Assembly (NCBI RefSeq): GCF_021261325.1
Contig: NZ_JAJSBI010000031.1
Span: 50,213-114,212, forward strand
Length of the DNA: 64,000 nucleotides
Direction of reading: 5' to 3'
From: Streptomyces guryensis
Lineage (GTDB): Bacteria > Actinomycetota > Actinomycetes > Streptomycetales > Streptomycetaceae
Part shown: piece after piece, positions 53,952-63,206 of the stretch
Layout of the letters: every line of letters starts with the position of its first letter
How positions within the stretch are numbered: the stretch's first letter is position 1
The notes under the pieces: generated by a model
Database searches by the model: none
What the model was told of the DNA's origin: nothing
Seen by the model: only the letters and a program-made list of their open reading frames with translations
Translations under genes and position numbers: made by a program

Positions 53952-54192
53952 GGGTTCCCCTGTGCTGTTCCGTCGGGTGTCGCCGCTCGGCGGCGCAGTG
54001 TCCGCAGTGACGGTAGGAACGCGGATGCACAACAGTTCGTCGGTTGTGCGGCGACGACGTATCGATGTCGATGAAGGATCGATGGGCGGCTGTTACAAGC
54101 GCAGGTCATCCTCGATGCCACTGTCGGCCCACGCGGAACACGCTGTTTACACTCCCCGTTCGACAGTCGGACGTCGGCGGAAGGAGCAAAGG

Positions 54193-54645
54193 ATGCGGCT
54201 TCGTCGACATCTGCTGCCATGCGTCGCGCTGGTCGCCTGCCTGGCCGGGTGCGGCGCGGTGGACGGCGGCGTCCAGGTCGAGGGCCCGCCGGTGACACCA
54301 AAACCCTGGTCGGGGCCGGTGTATATGACGGACTGGTTCGGGCGGTCCTGGCTGCACCCCAAGGAAGTCGCCCCGACCGGGCGCATTTACCTTGACCGGC
54401 TGACGTGGCGTGACTGGGGCTCGGCCCGGCCGCGGGCCACCGGCGTCGCATCGGACACGACCTGTCTGTCCGGCTGCCCCAACGGAGATCCCCCGAGCTA
54501 CCGGGTCAAGGTCGTCCTGAGCGGGCTGGTCAAGCGCGGGGACGTCGCGTACTACAGTCACGTGCGGCTCATCCCCCTGCATCCCCCCGCGCCGTTCTGG
54601 GCGTATGGCCAGGACAGTGCGGACCTGGAGGTACCGGATGCCTGA
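54193..54645 (+). CDS. Lipoprotein, CseA-like position
   Basis: 150 residues from the ATG at 54193, preceded by AAGGAG and GGATG. The signal ends in lipobox LAGC (Cys20). The mature domain contains KPWSGPVYMTDWFGRSW and a CLSGC pair and has no strongly recognised family. It sits directly before an OmpR-type regulator and kinase, the arrangement of cseA before cseB-cseC, where the lipoprotein modulates envelope-stress signalling. No sigma factor gene precedes it, unlike sigE-cseABC. Confidence 0.75.
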   Translation: MRLRRHLLPCVALVACLAGCGAVDGGVQVEGPPVTPKPWSGPVYMTDWFGRSWLHPKEVAPTGRIYLDRLTWRDWGSARPRATGVASDTTCLSGCPNGDPPSYRVKVVLSGLVKRGDVAYYSHVRLIPLHPPAPFWAYGQDSADLEVPDA

Positions 54646-54682
54646 GAACGGCAGAGCAGAAGACCGTGGGAGAGGGAGCGCC

Positions 54683-55351
54683 ATGCACGACGTTCTGCTG
54701 GTCGAGGACGACGAGCTGATCCGGGAGACCACGCAGCTCATCCTGGAGCAGCGCGGCTACCGGGTGCGGACCGCGGCCGACGGGCTGACCGGGCTCGCGC
54801 TGTTCCGGGAACGCCATCCGGACGTGGCCGTGCTCGACATCATGCTGCCCGGCCTGAACGGGGTGAGCCTGGCCGGCCGTATCCGCGAGGAGTCGCGTGT
54901 GCCGGTGCTGCTGATCTCGGCCCGCAACGACCCGGTGGACGTGGTGATGGGCCTGGAGGCCGGTGCCGACGACTACGTCACCAAGCCCTTCGACGGCCCC
55001 GTCCTCGTGGCCCGCATCCGCTCCCTGCTGCGTCGCGTGACCCCCGCCGAGCAGCCGACTCAGGGCCCGCGCCTGCGCTTCGGGGACCTGGTCTTCTGCC
55101 CGGATTCCCTGGCCGTGGAGCGGGACGGAAAGCCGCTCACACTGACGGCGACCGAGCTGAAACTGCTGAGCGAGTTCGCCGCCGCGCCGGGGACCGTGCT
55201 CTCCCGGGATCTGCTCCTGGAGCGGGTCTGGGACTACGCCTGGTCCGGTGACACCCGGGTGGTGGACGTCCATGTGCAGCGACTGCGCGCCAAGATCGGC
55301 CGAGTGCGGATCGAGACAGTCCGCGGCTTCGGCTACAAGCTGCGCCCGTGA
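54683..55351 (+). CDS. OmpR-family response regulator, CseB-like
   Basis: 222 residues from the ATG at 54683 (GAGAGGGAG upstream). Receiver: LLVEDDELIRETTQLILEQR with Asp9/Asp10, phosphoacceptor D52 in VAVLDIMLPGLNG, LLISARND and the lysine in DDYVTKPFDGPVLVARI. The C-terminal winged helix is TATELKLLSEF, then TRVVDVHVQRLRAKIG and ETVRGFGYKLRP. Wording such as GLEAGADDYVTKPFDG is very close to CseB. It overlaps the kinase as GTGA. Confidence 0.93.
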   Translation: MHDVLLVEDDELIRETTQLILEQRGYRVRTAADGLTGLALFRERHPDVAVLDIMLPGLNGVSLAGRIREESRVPVLLISARNDPVDVVMGLEAGADDYVTKPFDGPVLVARIRSLLRRVTPAEQPTQGPRLRFGDLVFCPDSLAVERDGKPLTLTATELKLLSEFAAAPGTVLSRDLLLERVWDYAWSGDTRVVDVHVQRLRAKIGRVRIETVRGFGYKLRP

Positions 55352-56559
55352 GACCGCCCGCCCTGAATGTGGGCACGAAGGTCGCCCTGGCCGTCGCTGT
55401 CGCGGCCGTGTGCGTGGCGGGTGCGATCGGGGTGCTGGTGCACCGGATCACCGCCGCCGACCAGCTGGCCGCCGCCCGCGCGGGCCTGGACCTGGAACTG
55501 GTGAGCGCGGCCCAGGACCACGCCGCCGGACGCGAGTCGCCTGCCCGGATCGACCCGCCCGATCTGCCCGGCCCGGTCACGCGGGCGGTACACACAGGAG
55601 TCCGCGTGACCTATCTGCAGGATACCGGTCAGCGTCGGGTGCTGTGGGCGGTGACTCCGGTCTCGGGCCGCAAGATGCTCGCGCTCTCCCGTTCGTACGC
55701 CCCCGAGGAACGGTCCCTCGCATCGCTCGACCGGGCGCTGCTGGCCACGGGCGCGACCGCCGGTGTGCTGGTGTCGCTGGTGGGACTGGTGCTGGGGGTG
55801 CGGATAGGCCGCCGGGCCACGGCCGCAGCGCGTACCGCGGAACGCATCGCCGACGGCGACCTGGACGCCCGTGTCCGGCCCCACGGCCATGACGAGATCG
55901 CCCGGCTCGCCGCCTCCGTCAACGCCATGGCGGACGCGCTCGGTGCCCGCCTGGAAGCGGAGCGCCGGGTGACCGCCGACATCGCGCACGAACTGCGCAC
56001 TCCGGTCGCGGGCTTGTCGACAGCGGTCAGTGTGCTGCCGCCCGGCCGGGCATCGGAGCTGGTGGCGGGTGGTGTACAGAAGTTGCGCGGCTTGGTGGAG
56101 GACGTGCTGGAGGTGGCCCGGCTGGACTCTGAGGCGACGGCGGAGGACATCGAGCGGCGCGAGGTGAGCGCGATGGCCCGGCGTGCGGTCGCCGGACTCG
56201 ACGGCGTGGATATACGGGTCACGGCGGACGCGGTCGTGGACACCGACCCCCGCCGCGTCGAACGCATCTTGGCCAATCTGGCCGCCAACGCCCTGCGGCA
56301 CGGCGCCCCACCCGTGGTAATGGAGGTCGACGGCCCCGTCGTCCGGGTCTGCGACCACGGCCCCGGTTTCCCGCCCGATCTGCTCGCGGTACTGCACACC
56401 TCCGGTCCCCAGCGGTTCCGCACGGGCTCCCGGACCGGCGGCACCGGCCTGGGCTTGACCATCGCGACCGGCCAGGCCCGCCTGCTCGGCGCCCGCCTGA
56501 CCTTCCGAAACCGTCCGGGCGGGGGCGCGGAGACGGAACTGCGGTTGCCGACCGGGTGA
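55348..56559 (+). CDS. Sensor histidine kinase, CseC-like
   Basis: 403 residues from the GTG at 55348. TM1 (VALAVAVAAVCVAGAIGVLV) and TM2 (LATGATAGVLVSLVGLVLGV) bracket an extracellular loop of about 100 residues. HAMP follows, then the H-box VTADIAHELRTPVAGL. N- and G-boxes: ILANLAANALRHG, CDHGPGFP and RTGGTGLGLTIA. It probably senses envelope state. Being close to a large secreted protease and RIP homologue 2, it may control their expression, though no shared site was found. Confidence 0.92.
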   Translation: MRPPALNVGTKVALAVAVAAVCVAGAIGVLVHRITAADQLAAARAGLDLELVSAAQDHAAGRESPARIDPPDLPGPVTRAVHTGVRVTYLQDTGQRRVLWAVTPVSGRKMLALSRSYAPEERSLASLDRALLATGATAGVLVSLVGLVLGVRIGRRATAAARTAERIADGDLDARVRPHGHDEIARLAASVNAMADALGARLEAERRVTADIAHELRTPVAGLSTAVSVLPPGRASELVAGGVQKLRGLVEDVLEVARLDSEATAEDIERREVSAMARRAVAGLDGVDIRVTADAVVDTDPRRVERILANLAANALRHGAPPVVMEVDGPVVRVCDHGPGFPPDLLAVLHTSGPQRFRTGSRTGGTGLGLTIATGQARLLGARLTFRNRPGGGAETELRLPTG

Positions 56560-56963
56560 TACGCATGCCCGCGACGCCTCGCTGGACGAACGACGGGGAG
56601 GGCCGGGGGGCCGGACACATGGCCGGTCAGCGGGATCAGCGGGCGCAGGTCTTCGGATCCAGCTTCTGGTGGATGCTCTGCCGCCGGGCGATCTTCCATT
56701 CCGCCCCGCTCGGAGACCCGCGCGGCCGGTGACATCGGAGCCGCATCCCCCTTGAGACCCGTGGTCCACGCCGTGGGCTGCTCAATCGTCCAAACCAGGT
56801 CCCCGATCAATCCGCGGGGTGCTCGAAGGATTGATTGCGCTGGTGGAAGGGGGGTGCCGACCAACTTTCCGGCTGCCAGCGTCGACCACAGTAAGCGCTG
56901 AACCCCGTCCTCGGATGCCGACGCCGACTGACCGGCAGCCGACAGCACGAAAGATCGAACACC
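56560..56963. other. 404-base gap with a possible gene remnant
   Basis: On the minus strand near 56636-56715, AEWKIARRQSIHQKLDPKT then CAR* resembles the end of SnoaL-like (NTF2 fold) proteins, but only about 25 codons remain. The rest probably carries the promoter of RIP homologue 2. Confidence 0.35.
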
Positions 56964-57983
56964 ATGACGTATCGCATCATGTCCACCAGAAAATTGCAGA
57001 TCACCGCCGCCGCCGCGCTGGCGGGCGCCCTGTTCGTGGGCGCCGCCGCCCCCGCGGACCACCTCGCGGGGCCCACGCACTCGGCCCGCACGGTCGCGAT
57101 CAACGGCACCGGCGCGCAGGACGTGGAGCTCGCCGCCTCCAGCTCCAATTCGAAGCCCATTTTCTACGACGTGGTCTGGGACCTGGACCGGGGCCAGGCG
57201 GGGTACGTGACCTTCATCAAGCAGCTCCGCGCGCAGGTCATCCTGGCGGCTTCGGGTCACCGTCGGGAGCACCCCGTGGGCAGGAACAAGCAGCTTGCCA
57301 TCGACACCCTCAACAACCGGGCGTCCAATCGCTTCACGGATATCGAGGTGCAGACCGCCGGCCGCAGCATCCACCTGGTGGTCAGACTCAGTGATCTCTA
57401 CGTCATGGGGTTCCACACCAGGGTCGACAATCCGAGCGACTACCACGGCTTCCAGTACGTGTACGTCCCCATCGCACACGACTCTCCGGAGCTGAACAAC
57501 GCCCTGGTGACCGGCAACCCCAACGGGTCGTACACGAACCTGGTGGACTGGCAGGGCAACGAGAACTACAACGACATCACGCGTCTGGGGCAAACCCGGC
57601 TGACCGACACCACTGTCGGGCACGCGTCCCTAATACAGGCCGTCCGCGACATGCAGAATCCGCACCGGAGGAACCAGCAGCAGTGGATGCGCGGTCTGCT
57701 CCGCATGATCATGGCCGTGTCGGAGGCCGCCCGGTTCCGCCCCCTGGGTACGAGCGTGGGTCTCGCCTTCGACCACGGCGGCCACAAGATCACCAACAGC
57801 GACGTGGCCCTGATCCGCAACTGGCAGGGGCTGAGCAGCGTGTACCACCACTACGAGGGCGATGAACCCGGCACCTCCACGAGGGCAAGCATCGACATCC
57901 CGGGGCACGGCCACATCGCCGCTCTCGACGCGGTGATCAAGTTGCTCCAGATCGCCATGGACCTCACCAAGAAATCGTCCTGA
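56964..57983 (+). CDS. Ribosome-inactivating-protein (rRNA N-glycosidase) homologue 2
   Basis: 339 residues; ATG 56979 is an alternative start. The Sec signal is KLQITAAAALAGALFVGAAAP. The RIP signature is VSEAARFRPLGTSV, with Glu254 and Arg257 as the catalytic pair and W287 in IRNWQGLSSVYHH, matching ricin E177, R180 and W211. Tyr in DLYVMGF and ENYNDI fit ricin Y80 and Y123. The C-terminal hydrophobic helix (AALDAVIKLLQIAMDL) also resembles ricin A. It would depurinate 28S/23S-type rRNA of a target after secretion. A perfect 15-base hairpin terminator follows. The first homologue is at 27326. Confidence 0.85.
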   Translation: MTYRIMSTRKLQITAAAALAGALFVGAAAPADHLAGPTHSARTVAINGTGAQDVELAASSSNSKPIFYDVVWDLDRGQAGYVTFIKQLRAQVILAASGHRREHPVGRNKQLAIDTLNNRASNRFTDIEVQTAGRSIHLVVRLSDLYVMGFHTRVDNPSDYHGFQYVYVPIAHDSPELNNALVTGNPNGSYTNLVDWQGNENYNDITRLGQTRLTDTTVGHASLIQAVRDMQNPHRRNQQQWMRGLLRMIMAVSEAARFRPLGTSVGLAFDHGGHKITNSDVALIRNWQGLSSVYHHYEGDEPGTSTRASIDIPGHGHIAALDAVIKLLQIAMDLTKKSS

Positions 57984-58040
57984 ACACCGGCGAGAACCCG
58001 AAACCCGAAGAACGAGCCCTGACCCCTCACGCGATGGCCG

Positions 58041-58084
58041 CGGCGGTTCCCGGCACCGTTTCATACGGATGCCGGGAACCGCCG
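58041..58084 (+). terminator. Perfect hairpin downstream of RIP homologue 2
   Basis: CGGCGGTTCCCGGCA (58041-58055) pairs perfectly with TGCCGGGAACCGCCG (58070-58084) over 14 bases. The remainder of 57984-58566 holds no recognisable gene; the STAND gene's promoter must lie near 58450-58540. Confidence 0.75.
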
Positions 58085-58566
58085 TTCTGACGTCGGGCGC
58101 GGCGGGCACAGTCGGGGCCTCCCGGTCAGCCGGGCTCCTTGCCCGCACTGACCGGGCCTTCGGCGACCTGTCGCGCCGGGCCGCCCAAGGCGCGGCCTCG
58201 GCCTCGGCGCCGTTCGCTCAGGCGGAGGGAACAGCGTCGGCCGACGAGGGACGCACCGACGAGCCGATGGCTCAGCGCCCGGCTGCGGTGACGAGCGGAA
58301 GTCACAGGCGAGGGTGTCGTACCCGGCCTTCCCGAGCGCGGCGGGCCCTGCTCGATGTGCTCAAACCGGCCTTGTCGGCGCCGGCGTTTTGCAACCGGAG
58401 GGGTGACGGGGCCGTCTCCTTTGTCAGGACAATTAAGGGAGTCGAGTAGCGGCTGATTGTCCTGTGTCACCTCCTGTTCACCTGTGGTTCATGTATCCGT
58501 CGCGGTGTGACTCGTATGGTCGTCGCTCCCGATGTCCCTTTCGTCAGGTGTACGGAGGTACGCGCC

Positions 58567-61500
58567 ATGGGCCGTCCCGAGAGACCCGTGGACCCGGAGG
58601 CCGGTCCCATCCAGTGCCTCGCTCATGAGCTGAGGGAGTTGCGCCGTTCCGCAGGCAATCCCTCCTACCGGACGATGGCCAAGGCGGCCGGGTTCTCCGC
58701 GACAACGCTGTCGACGGCGGCTGCTGGCGAGCGGCTGCCGGCGCTCGCCGTTGTCCAGGGGTACGTGCGGGCCTGCGGCGGCGACCCGGGCGAGTGGGAG
58801 CCGCGGTGGAAGGCGGCGGAGGCGCAGGCCGCGGGAACGGCGCGTGAGGAGGATGGGGACGCGTCGCCGCCGTACCGGGGGCTGACCCGCTTCGAGCCGG
58901 ACGACCGGGATCTGTTCTTCGGCCGGGACCGGCTGGTGGAGGACCTGCAGGAGCTTGTGTGCGAGCACCGGTTCGCCGCGGTGTTCGGTGCCTCCGGCAG
59001 CGGCAAATCCTCGCTGCTGCGGGCCGGGCTGATTCCCCGTCTCCAGCACGAGATCGCGGCCCGAGGGCGGTCGGCGGTACTGCGGGTGCTGACGCCCGGC
59101 GACCACCCCGCGACCACCCACGGGCGCCTGCTCGCCCCGGCGGCGGACGAGCCGGAGAGCTGGGTGGTGGTGGATCAGTTCGAGGAGGTCTTCACTCTGT
59201 GCCGGGACCGGGCCGAGCGGGCTCGGTTCATCGACCTGCTGCTGACGGCCCGGGACGCGGACAGCCGACTGCGCGTGCTGATCGCCGTACGCGCCGACTT
59301 CTACGCCCGCTGTGCCGAACACCGCGGCCTCGCGGACGCCCTGCGCGGCGCCGGGCTGCTGGTCGGCCCGATGACCGCGGACGAGCTGCGGGAGGCGGTG
59401 ATCAAACCGGCACAAGCGGTCGGGCTCCAGGTGGAGAGGGAGCTGACCGCGCGAATCGTGGAGGAGGTCCTCGACCAGGCAGGCGGGCTGCCGATGCTCT
59501 CGCATGCCCTGCTGGAGACCTGGCGACGGCGCAGGGGCCGCACGCTCACGCCGGCCATGTACGAAGCGGCGGGCGGGGTGCGCGGTGCGATCGCGGCCAG
59601 CGCCGAGGAGGCGTACGGGCAGCTGACCGCGGCCCAGCGGTGTGCTGCACGGCACCTGCTGCTGCGGATGATCGAGCCGGGCCGGGGCACCTCCGACACC
59701 GCGCGCCCACTCACCAGGGCCGAGCTGGACGGCTGCACCGGCCCCGACGTCCCGGTGGTGGTGGAACGCCTGGCCCGCGCCCGCCTGCTAACCGTCGACG
59801 GGAACGGCGTCCACCTCGCCCACGAGGCGCTGATCACTTGCTGGCCCCGGCTGCACGACTGGGTCGACCAGGACCGCGAACGACTGCGCCACCACCGGGC
59901 CCTGAGCGAGGCCGCCCGCACCTGGCTGGAGCACGACCGCGACTCCGGCACCCTGTACCGGGGCACCCGGCTGGCCCGCGCGGAGGAGTTCTTCCCGGAA
60001 CACGAGCGGGGCCCCGCCCTGACCACGGCGGAACGGGAGTTCCTCACCGCGGCGGTCGACGCCCGCGAGGCCGAACGACGGGCGGCCGCCCGCTCCACGC
60101 GCCGGGCCCGGACCGGGATCGGCGTGCTGGCGGCCGTGGTCGTGGTGGCGCTGGTCGCCGGTCTGTCCGCCTGGACGCAGAGCCGGAACAACGAGCGCCG
60201 GAGCACCGAGGACGCGGCCCGCCGCATCGCCTCCGTCGCGGACGCACTGCGTACGACCGACCCGCGCACCGCGCAGCTGCTGGGCGTCGCGGCCTGGCGC
60301 GTGGCCCAACTGCCGGAGTCCCGCCGGGCGCTGCTGGGCTCGCTCGGCCAGCCGGAACTCGACACCTTCAGCGATCCGGCTCCTGGAGAGGGGCTTTCGC
60401 GCTTCCTGACCGACTCGGGCCGTACGCTGCTCAGCGCCGAGGGGCGCACCTGGCGGACCTGGGACGTGGCCGGGCACCGGCGGACCGGCTCGGGACGGCT
60501 GCCCGAGGACGGAAAGGTAGTGGGGGCCAGTCCGGACGGCCGGCTGTTGGCAGTCCACGGGAACGACGCAGTACGGCTGTGGGACACCGCCGCACGGCGG
60601 TGGAGCGGGCAGCGGTTGCCGGCCTCGTCCCTCGTGGGGTTCACCGGGCACAGTTACGTCGTGGGTGACGGGGACAGTCTCCAGGTGCAGGCGCGTTCGG
60701 CCGCGGACGGACGGCTGCTCCTCAGGACGGAGGCGGAGAGCGGGGCGGTGGTGGCGCCGAGCGCGGACGGCCGGCTGGTCGCCTTCTGCCCTCTCGACGG
60801 CGGGCTGCAGGTGCGGGACACGAATAGCGGACGCACGGTGCACGGGGCCTGGGAACGGGCACCCGGTGTCTGCGGTGAGGAACGGTCGCGCCTGACGCTC
60901 GGCGGTGGGGAGCGGCTCGCGGCGGTGACCGGGAGCGGCGTGAGCGTCTTCGACGTCGGGTCGGGGGAGCAGCTGGCAGACCTCGCGGATGCGGGCGCGC
61001 AGTACGCAACCTTCAGCAAGGACGGAGACTTCCTGGCGACCGCCGACGGGAAGGAGGTCAGAATCTGGCGGCTGGGCGTCGACGCCCCCGTGTTCCGGCA
61101 CCCCCTCAACGGTCAGCAGCTGCACGGCGGCCCGGTCTGGGACTCCGAGCGGCCGGTGCTGCGATATCTGGAGGGCGGCACCGTGCACTCGCTGGACGTC
61201 GTGACGGCCGTGACGTCTGCTTGGCAGGACCAGCCGCTGGACAAGGTGCTGCTCAGCCCGGACGGCCGTACCCTCGCCACCGCCCGGCGCGTCGGCGATG
61301 GCTACCGCGTCGAATTGCGTGAGATCCTGCCCCACTCTCGGCCTCGCTCAAGCGGGGGCACTCCCATCGGGCGGCTGCTGAGGGCTCTGCCTCCCCCGCC
61401 GCTCCCTGTCGCCCGCGACCGCTTCGCACCCGTACTCCCGGAGAACTGCTCTGTGCTGCTGACGTTCGGCCCCGACGGCAAGACGCTCGCGTACGGCATA

Positions 61501-62352
61501 TCGGCGCCCGGCAACGACGCGTCCGCGCAACGTGTCACGCTCTGGGACGTCGCCCGGGGCCGGGCCCGCACGACGCTGGACCTGGTGACAAAGACGCCGG
61601 CCGGGGCGGTCACCACGATCGCACTGGGCCCGGACGCCCGTACGCTCTACGCCACCCGCACACTGGCCGACGGCAAGCTGAGCAATGAGACCTGGGACAC
61701 CGCCCACCACCGGCGGACGGCGGCCCTGACGGCCCTGACCAGCAGCCATCTGGCCGTCCGTCCCGACGGCCGGCTCCTGGTCGGGGACAATCGCACGGCG
61801 GCCCTGCCCGGTGGCCAGGTCACCGGCCGCCATCTCGTCCAGGGCGACGAGATCGGAGCCCTTGCCTTCGCCGCCGACGGCTCGCGACTGGTGGCAGGGG
61901 ACCGGACGGGCCGGGTGGCACTGTGGGACGGGAAGCTGCGAGCACAGGCAGGGGTGCTGCGGAACGTCTTCCCCGAGCTCGCGGACGGCACGTCCGACGC
62001 GCGCTTCGGCGACTCCTCGGAGGCCATCAGCGCCCTCGCGGTCAGCCCTGACGGGCGCACGCTGGCGGTGGGCGGCGAGGCGGGATCCCTGCAACTGTGG
62101 GACATCGCCACGCAGCAGCCCCTGGGTGCACCCGTGACGACGCCCGGCGAGGCGATCGACACCCTGGCGTTCAGCGCCGACAGCGACACGGTGTACGCGG
62201 GGAGCGCACACGTGCCACTGCAGCGGTACTCGATCGATCCGACCCGAGCTGCCAAGTCGGTGTGCGCGAGGACGGGCAACGCCGGCCTGACGCGGGCGCA
62301 GTGGCGGACGTACGTGCCCGGGGTGTCGTACCGGAAGGTGTGCGGAGACTGA
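58567..62352 (+). CDS. XRE HTH - nSTAND1 NTPase - TM - WD40 protein
   Basis: 1261 residues from the ATG at 58567 (GGAGG at 58554-58558). Order: XRE-like helix-turn-helix (residues about 14-65, TMAKAAGFSATTLSTAAAGE), NTPase with Walker A FGASGSGKSSLLRAG (about 139-153) and Walker B WVVVDQFEEVFTL. A helical region follows, then one TM segment (GIGVLAAVVVVALVAGLSAW, about 517-537), then WD40 blades (RLWDTAARRW, SVFDVGSGEQ, LQLWDIATQQP). STAND proteins act as ATP-driven signalling switches. Streptomyces carry many of this type with unknown roles. The C-terminal KVCGD end matches the family. Confidence 0.9.
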   Translation: MGRPERPVDPEAGPIQCLAHELRELRRSAGNPSYRTMAKAAGFSATTLSTAAAGERLPALAVVQGYVRACGGDPGEWEPRWKAAEAQAAGTAREEDGDASPPYRGLTRFEPDDRDLFFGRDRLVEDLQELVCEHRFAAVFGASGSGKSSLLRAGLIPRLQHEIAARGRSAVLRVLTPGDHPATTHGRLLAPAADEPESWVVVDQFEEVFTLCRDRAERARFIDLLLTARDADSRLRVLIAVRADFYARCAEHRGLADALRGAGLLVGPMTADELREAVIKPAQAVGLQVERELTARIVEEVLDQAGGLPMLSHALLETWRRRRGRTLTPAMYEAAGGVRGAIAASAEEAYGQLTAAQRCAARHLLLRMIEPGRGTSDTARPLTRAELDGCTGPDVPVVVERLARARLLTVDGNGVHLAHEALITCWPRLHDWVDQDRERLRHHRALSEAARTWLEHDRDSGTLYRGTRLARAEEFFPEHERGPALTTAEREFLTAAVDAREAERRAAARSTRRARTGIGVLAAVVVVALVAGLSAWTQSRNNERRSTEDAARRIASVADALRTTDPRTAQLLGVAAWRVAQLPESRRALLGSLGQPELDTFSDPAPGEGLSRFLTDSGRTLLSAEGRTWRTWDVAGHRRTGSGRLPEDGKVVGASPDGRLLAVHGNDAVRLWDTAARRWSGQRLPASSLVGFTGHSYVVGDGDSLQVQARSAADGRLLLRTEAESGAVVAPSADGRLVAFCPLDGGLQVRDTNSGRTVHGAWERAPGVCGEERSRLTLGGGERLAAVTGSGVSVFDVGSGEQLADLADAGAQYATFSKDGDFLATADGKEVRIWRLGVDAPVFRHPLNGQQLHGGPVWDSERPVLRYLEGGTVHSLDVVTAVTSAWQDQPLDKVLLSPDGRTLATARRVGDGYRVELREILPHSRPRSSGGTPIGRLLRALPPPPLPVARDRFAPVLPENCSVLLTFGPDGKTLAYGISAPGNDASAQRVTLWDVARGRARTTLDLVTKTPAGAVTTIALGPDARTLYATRTLADGKLSNETWDTAHHRRTAALTALTSSHLAVRPDGRLLVGDNRTAALPGGQVTGRHLVQGDEIGALAFAADGSRLVAGDRTGRVALWDGKLRAQAGVLRNVFPELADGTSDARFGDSSEAISALAVSPDGRTLAVGGEAGSLQLWDIATQQPLGAPVTTPGEAIDTLAFSADSDTVYAGSAHVPLQRYSIDPTRAAKSVCARTGNAGLTRAQWRTYVPGVSYRKVCGD

Positions 62353-62452
62353 AGGAGCCGGATTGATTGCCCTGGTGGCAGGCGTAGTCGATCAACCCGG
62401 TGCCCTCCACGATCTCTCCCATCGCTGCACTGAACCGATGGGAGAACGACCC

Positions 62453-63124
62453 ATGCGTCTCAAGAAGCCCGGCCGCGGAAGGCCGGCCGTCCTGATCCCC
62501 GCGCTCGCCCTGCTCCTGATCCCCTTCTCAGCGGGGACGGCCAGCGCGAACACCAGCCCCGGCTGGGGCGACGACAAGCCGGACGTCATCGCTGACTGCA
62601 ACGCCGGCAAGCCAGACCTGTGCCAGTACCACCAGGTGAACGCGTGGACCGCGAGGGGCAAGCGGCACCAAGCCACCAATGTCGTGTCGAACTGCGCGAG
62701 CACCAGGGACCTCACCGACACGCTCACCGCCAGCTACACCACCGGCACCTCGTACTCGTACGAGCAGTCGCGGTCGCTCGAGATCAGCGCCGGGTTCGCC
62801 TCGAACGGCATCTCGTCCGGCATCACCGCCAGCAACTCGTCCACCGAGACGTGGGGTGTCAACAGCACCAACACCATCACCCAGACCTTCACCGCCACCA
62901 TCCCGGCCGGCATGAAGGGCGCCTACTGGTTCCAGCCGTACGTCCGGCACTCCCAGGGCTGGATCGAGGTCCACTACCACAAGAAGCAGCATGGCCACTG
63001 GATCTGGTACTACAACGGCAAGGACACCGGCCACGTGCACATCGACACCCCCGTCCTGTGGAAGGACGGCGCCCTGAGGGGCCAGATCAAGGGTGAATGG
63101 TTCTGGGCCACCTGGAAGTGCTGA
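62453..63124 (+). CDS. Secreted protein with pore-former-like (aerolysin/ETX-MTX2-like) features
   Basis: 223 residues from the ATG at 62453, after GGGAGAACG. The signal peptide ends around GTASANTS. The central part is Ser/Thr-rich alternating sequence (DTLTASYTTGTSYSYEQSRS, LEISAGFASNGISSGITA, TNTITQTFTATIPAGMKG), the composition of the membrane-inserting hairpin and flanking strands of aerolysin-type toxins. The end is aromatic (HWIWYYNGKD, GEWFWATWKC). Four cysteines could pair. The family call is from pattern only. It is 100 bases after the STAND gene on the same strand. Confidence 0.7.
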   Translation: MRLKKPGRGRPAVLIPALALLLIPFSAGTASANTSPGWGDDKPDVIADCNAGKPDLCQYHQVNAWTARGKRHQATNVVSNCASTRDLTDTLTASYTTGTSYSYEQSRSLEISAGFASNGISSGITASNSSTETWGVNSTNTITQTFTATIPAGMKGAYWFQPYVRHSQGWIEVHYHKKQHGHWIWYYNGKDTGHVHIDTPVLWKDGALRGQIKGEWFWATWKC

Positions 63125-63206
63125 CGCTTGCCGCAAAGGGGGGCCAGGGCTCAGGTCGCCATGAGCACCGGCCCTCCCGACGGAGCCATCTTACGGGCGC
63201 GATCCG

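Noticed and set aside
50535..54074. 1179-codon open frame antisense to the subtilase
   Set aside because: The minus strand has the full subtilase triad; the plus-strand product is Arg/Gly/Val-rich with no recognisable domain.
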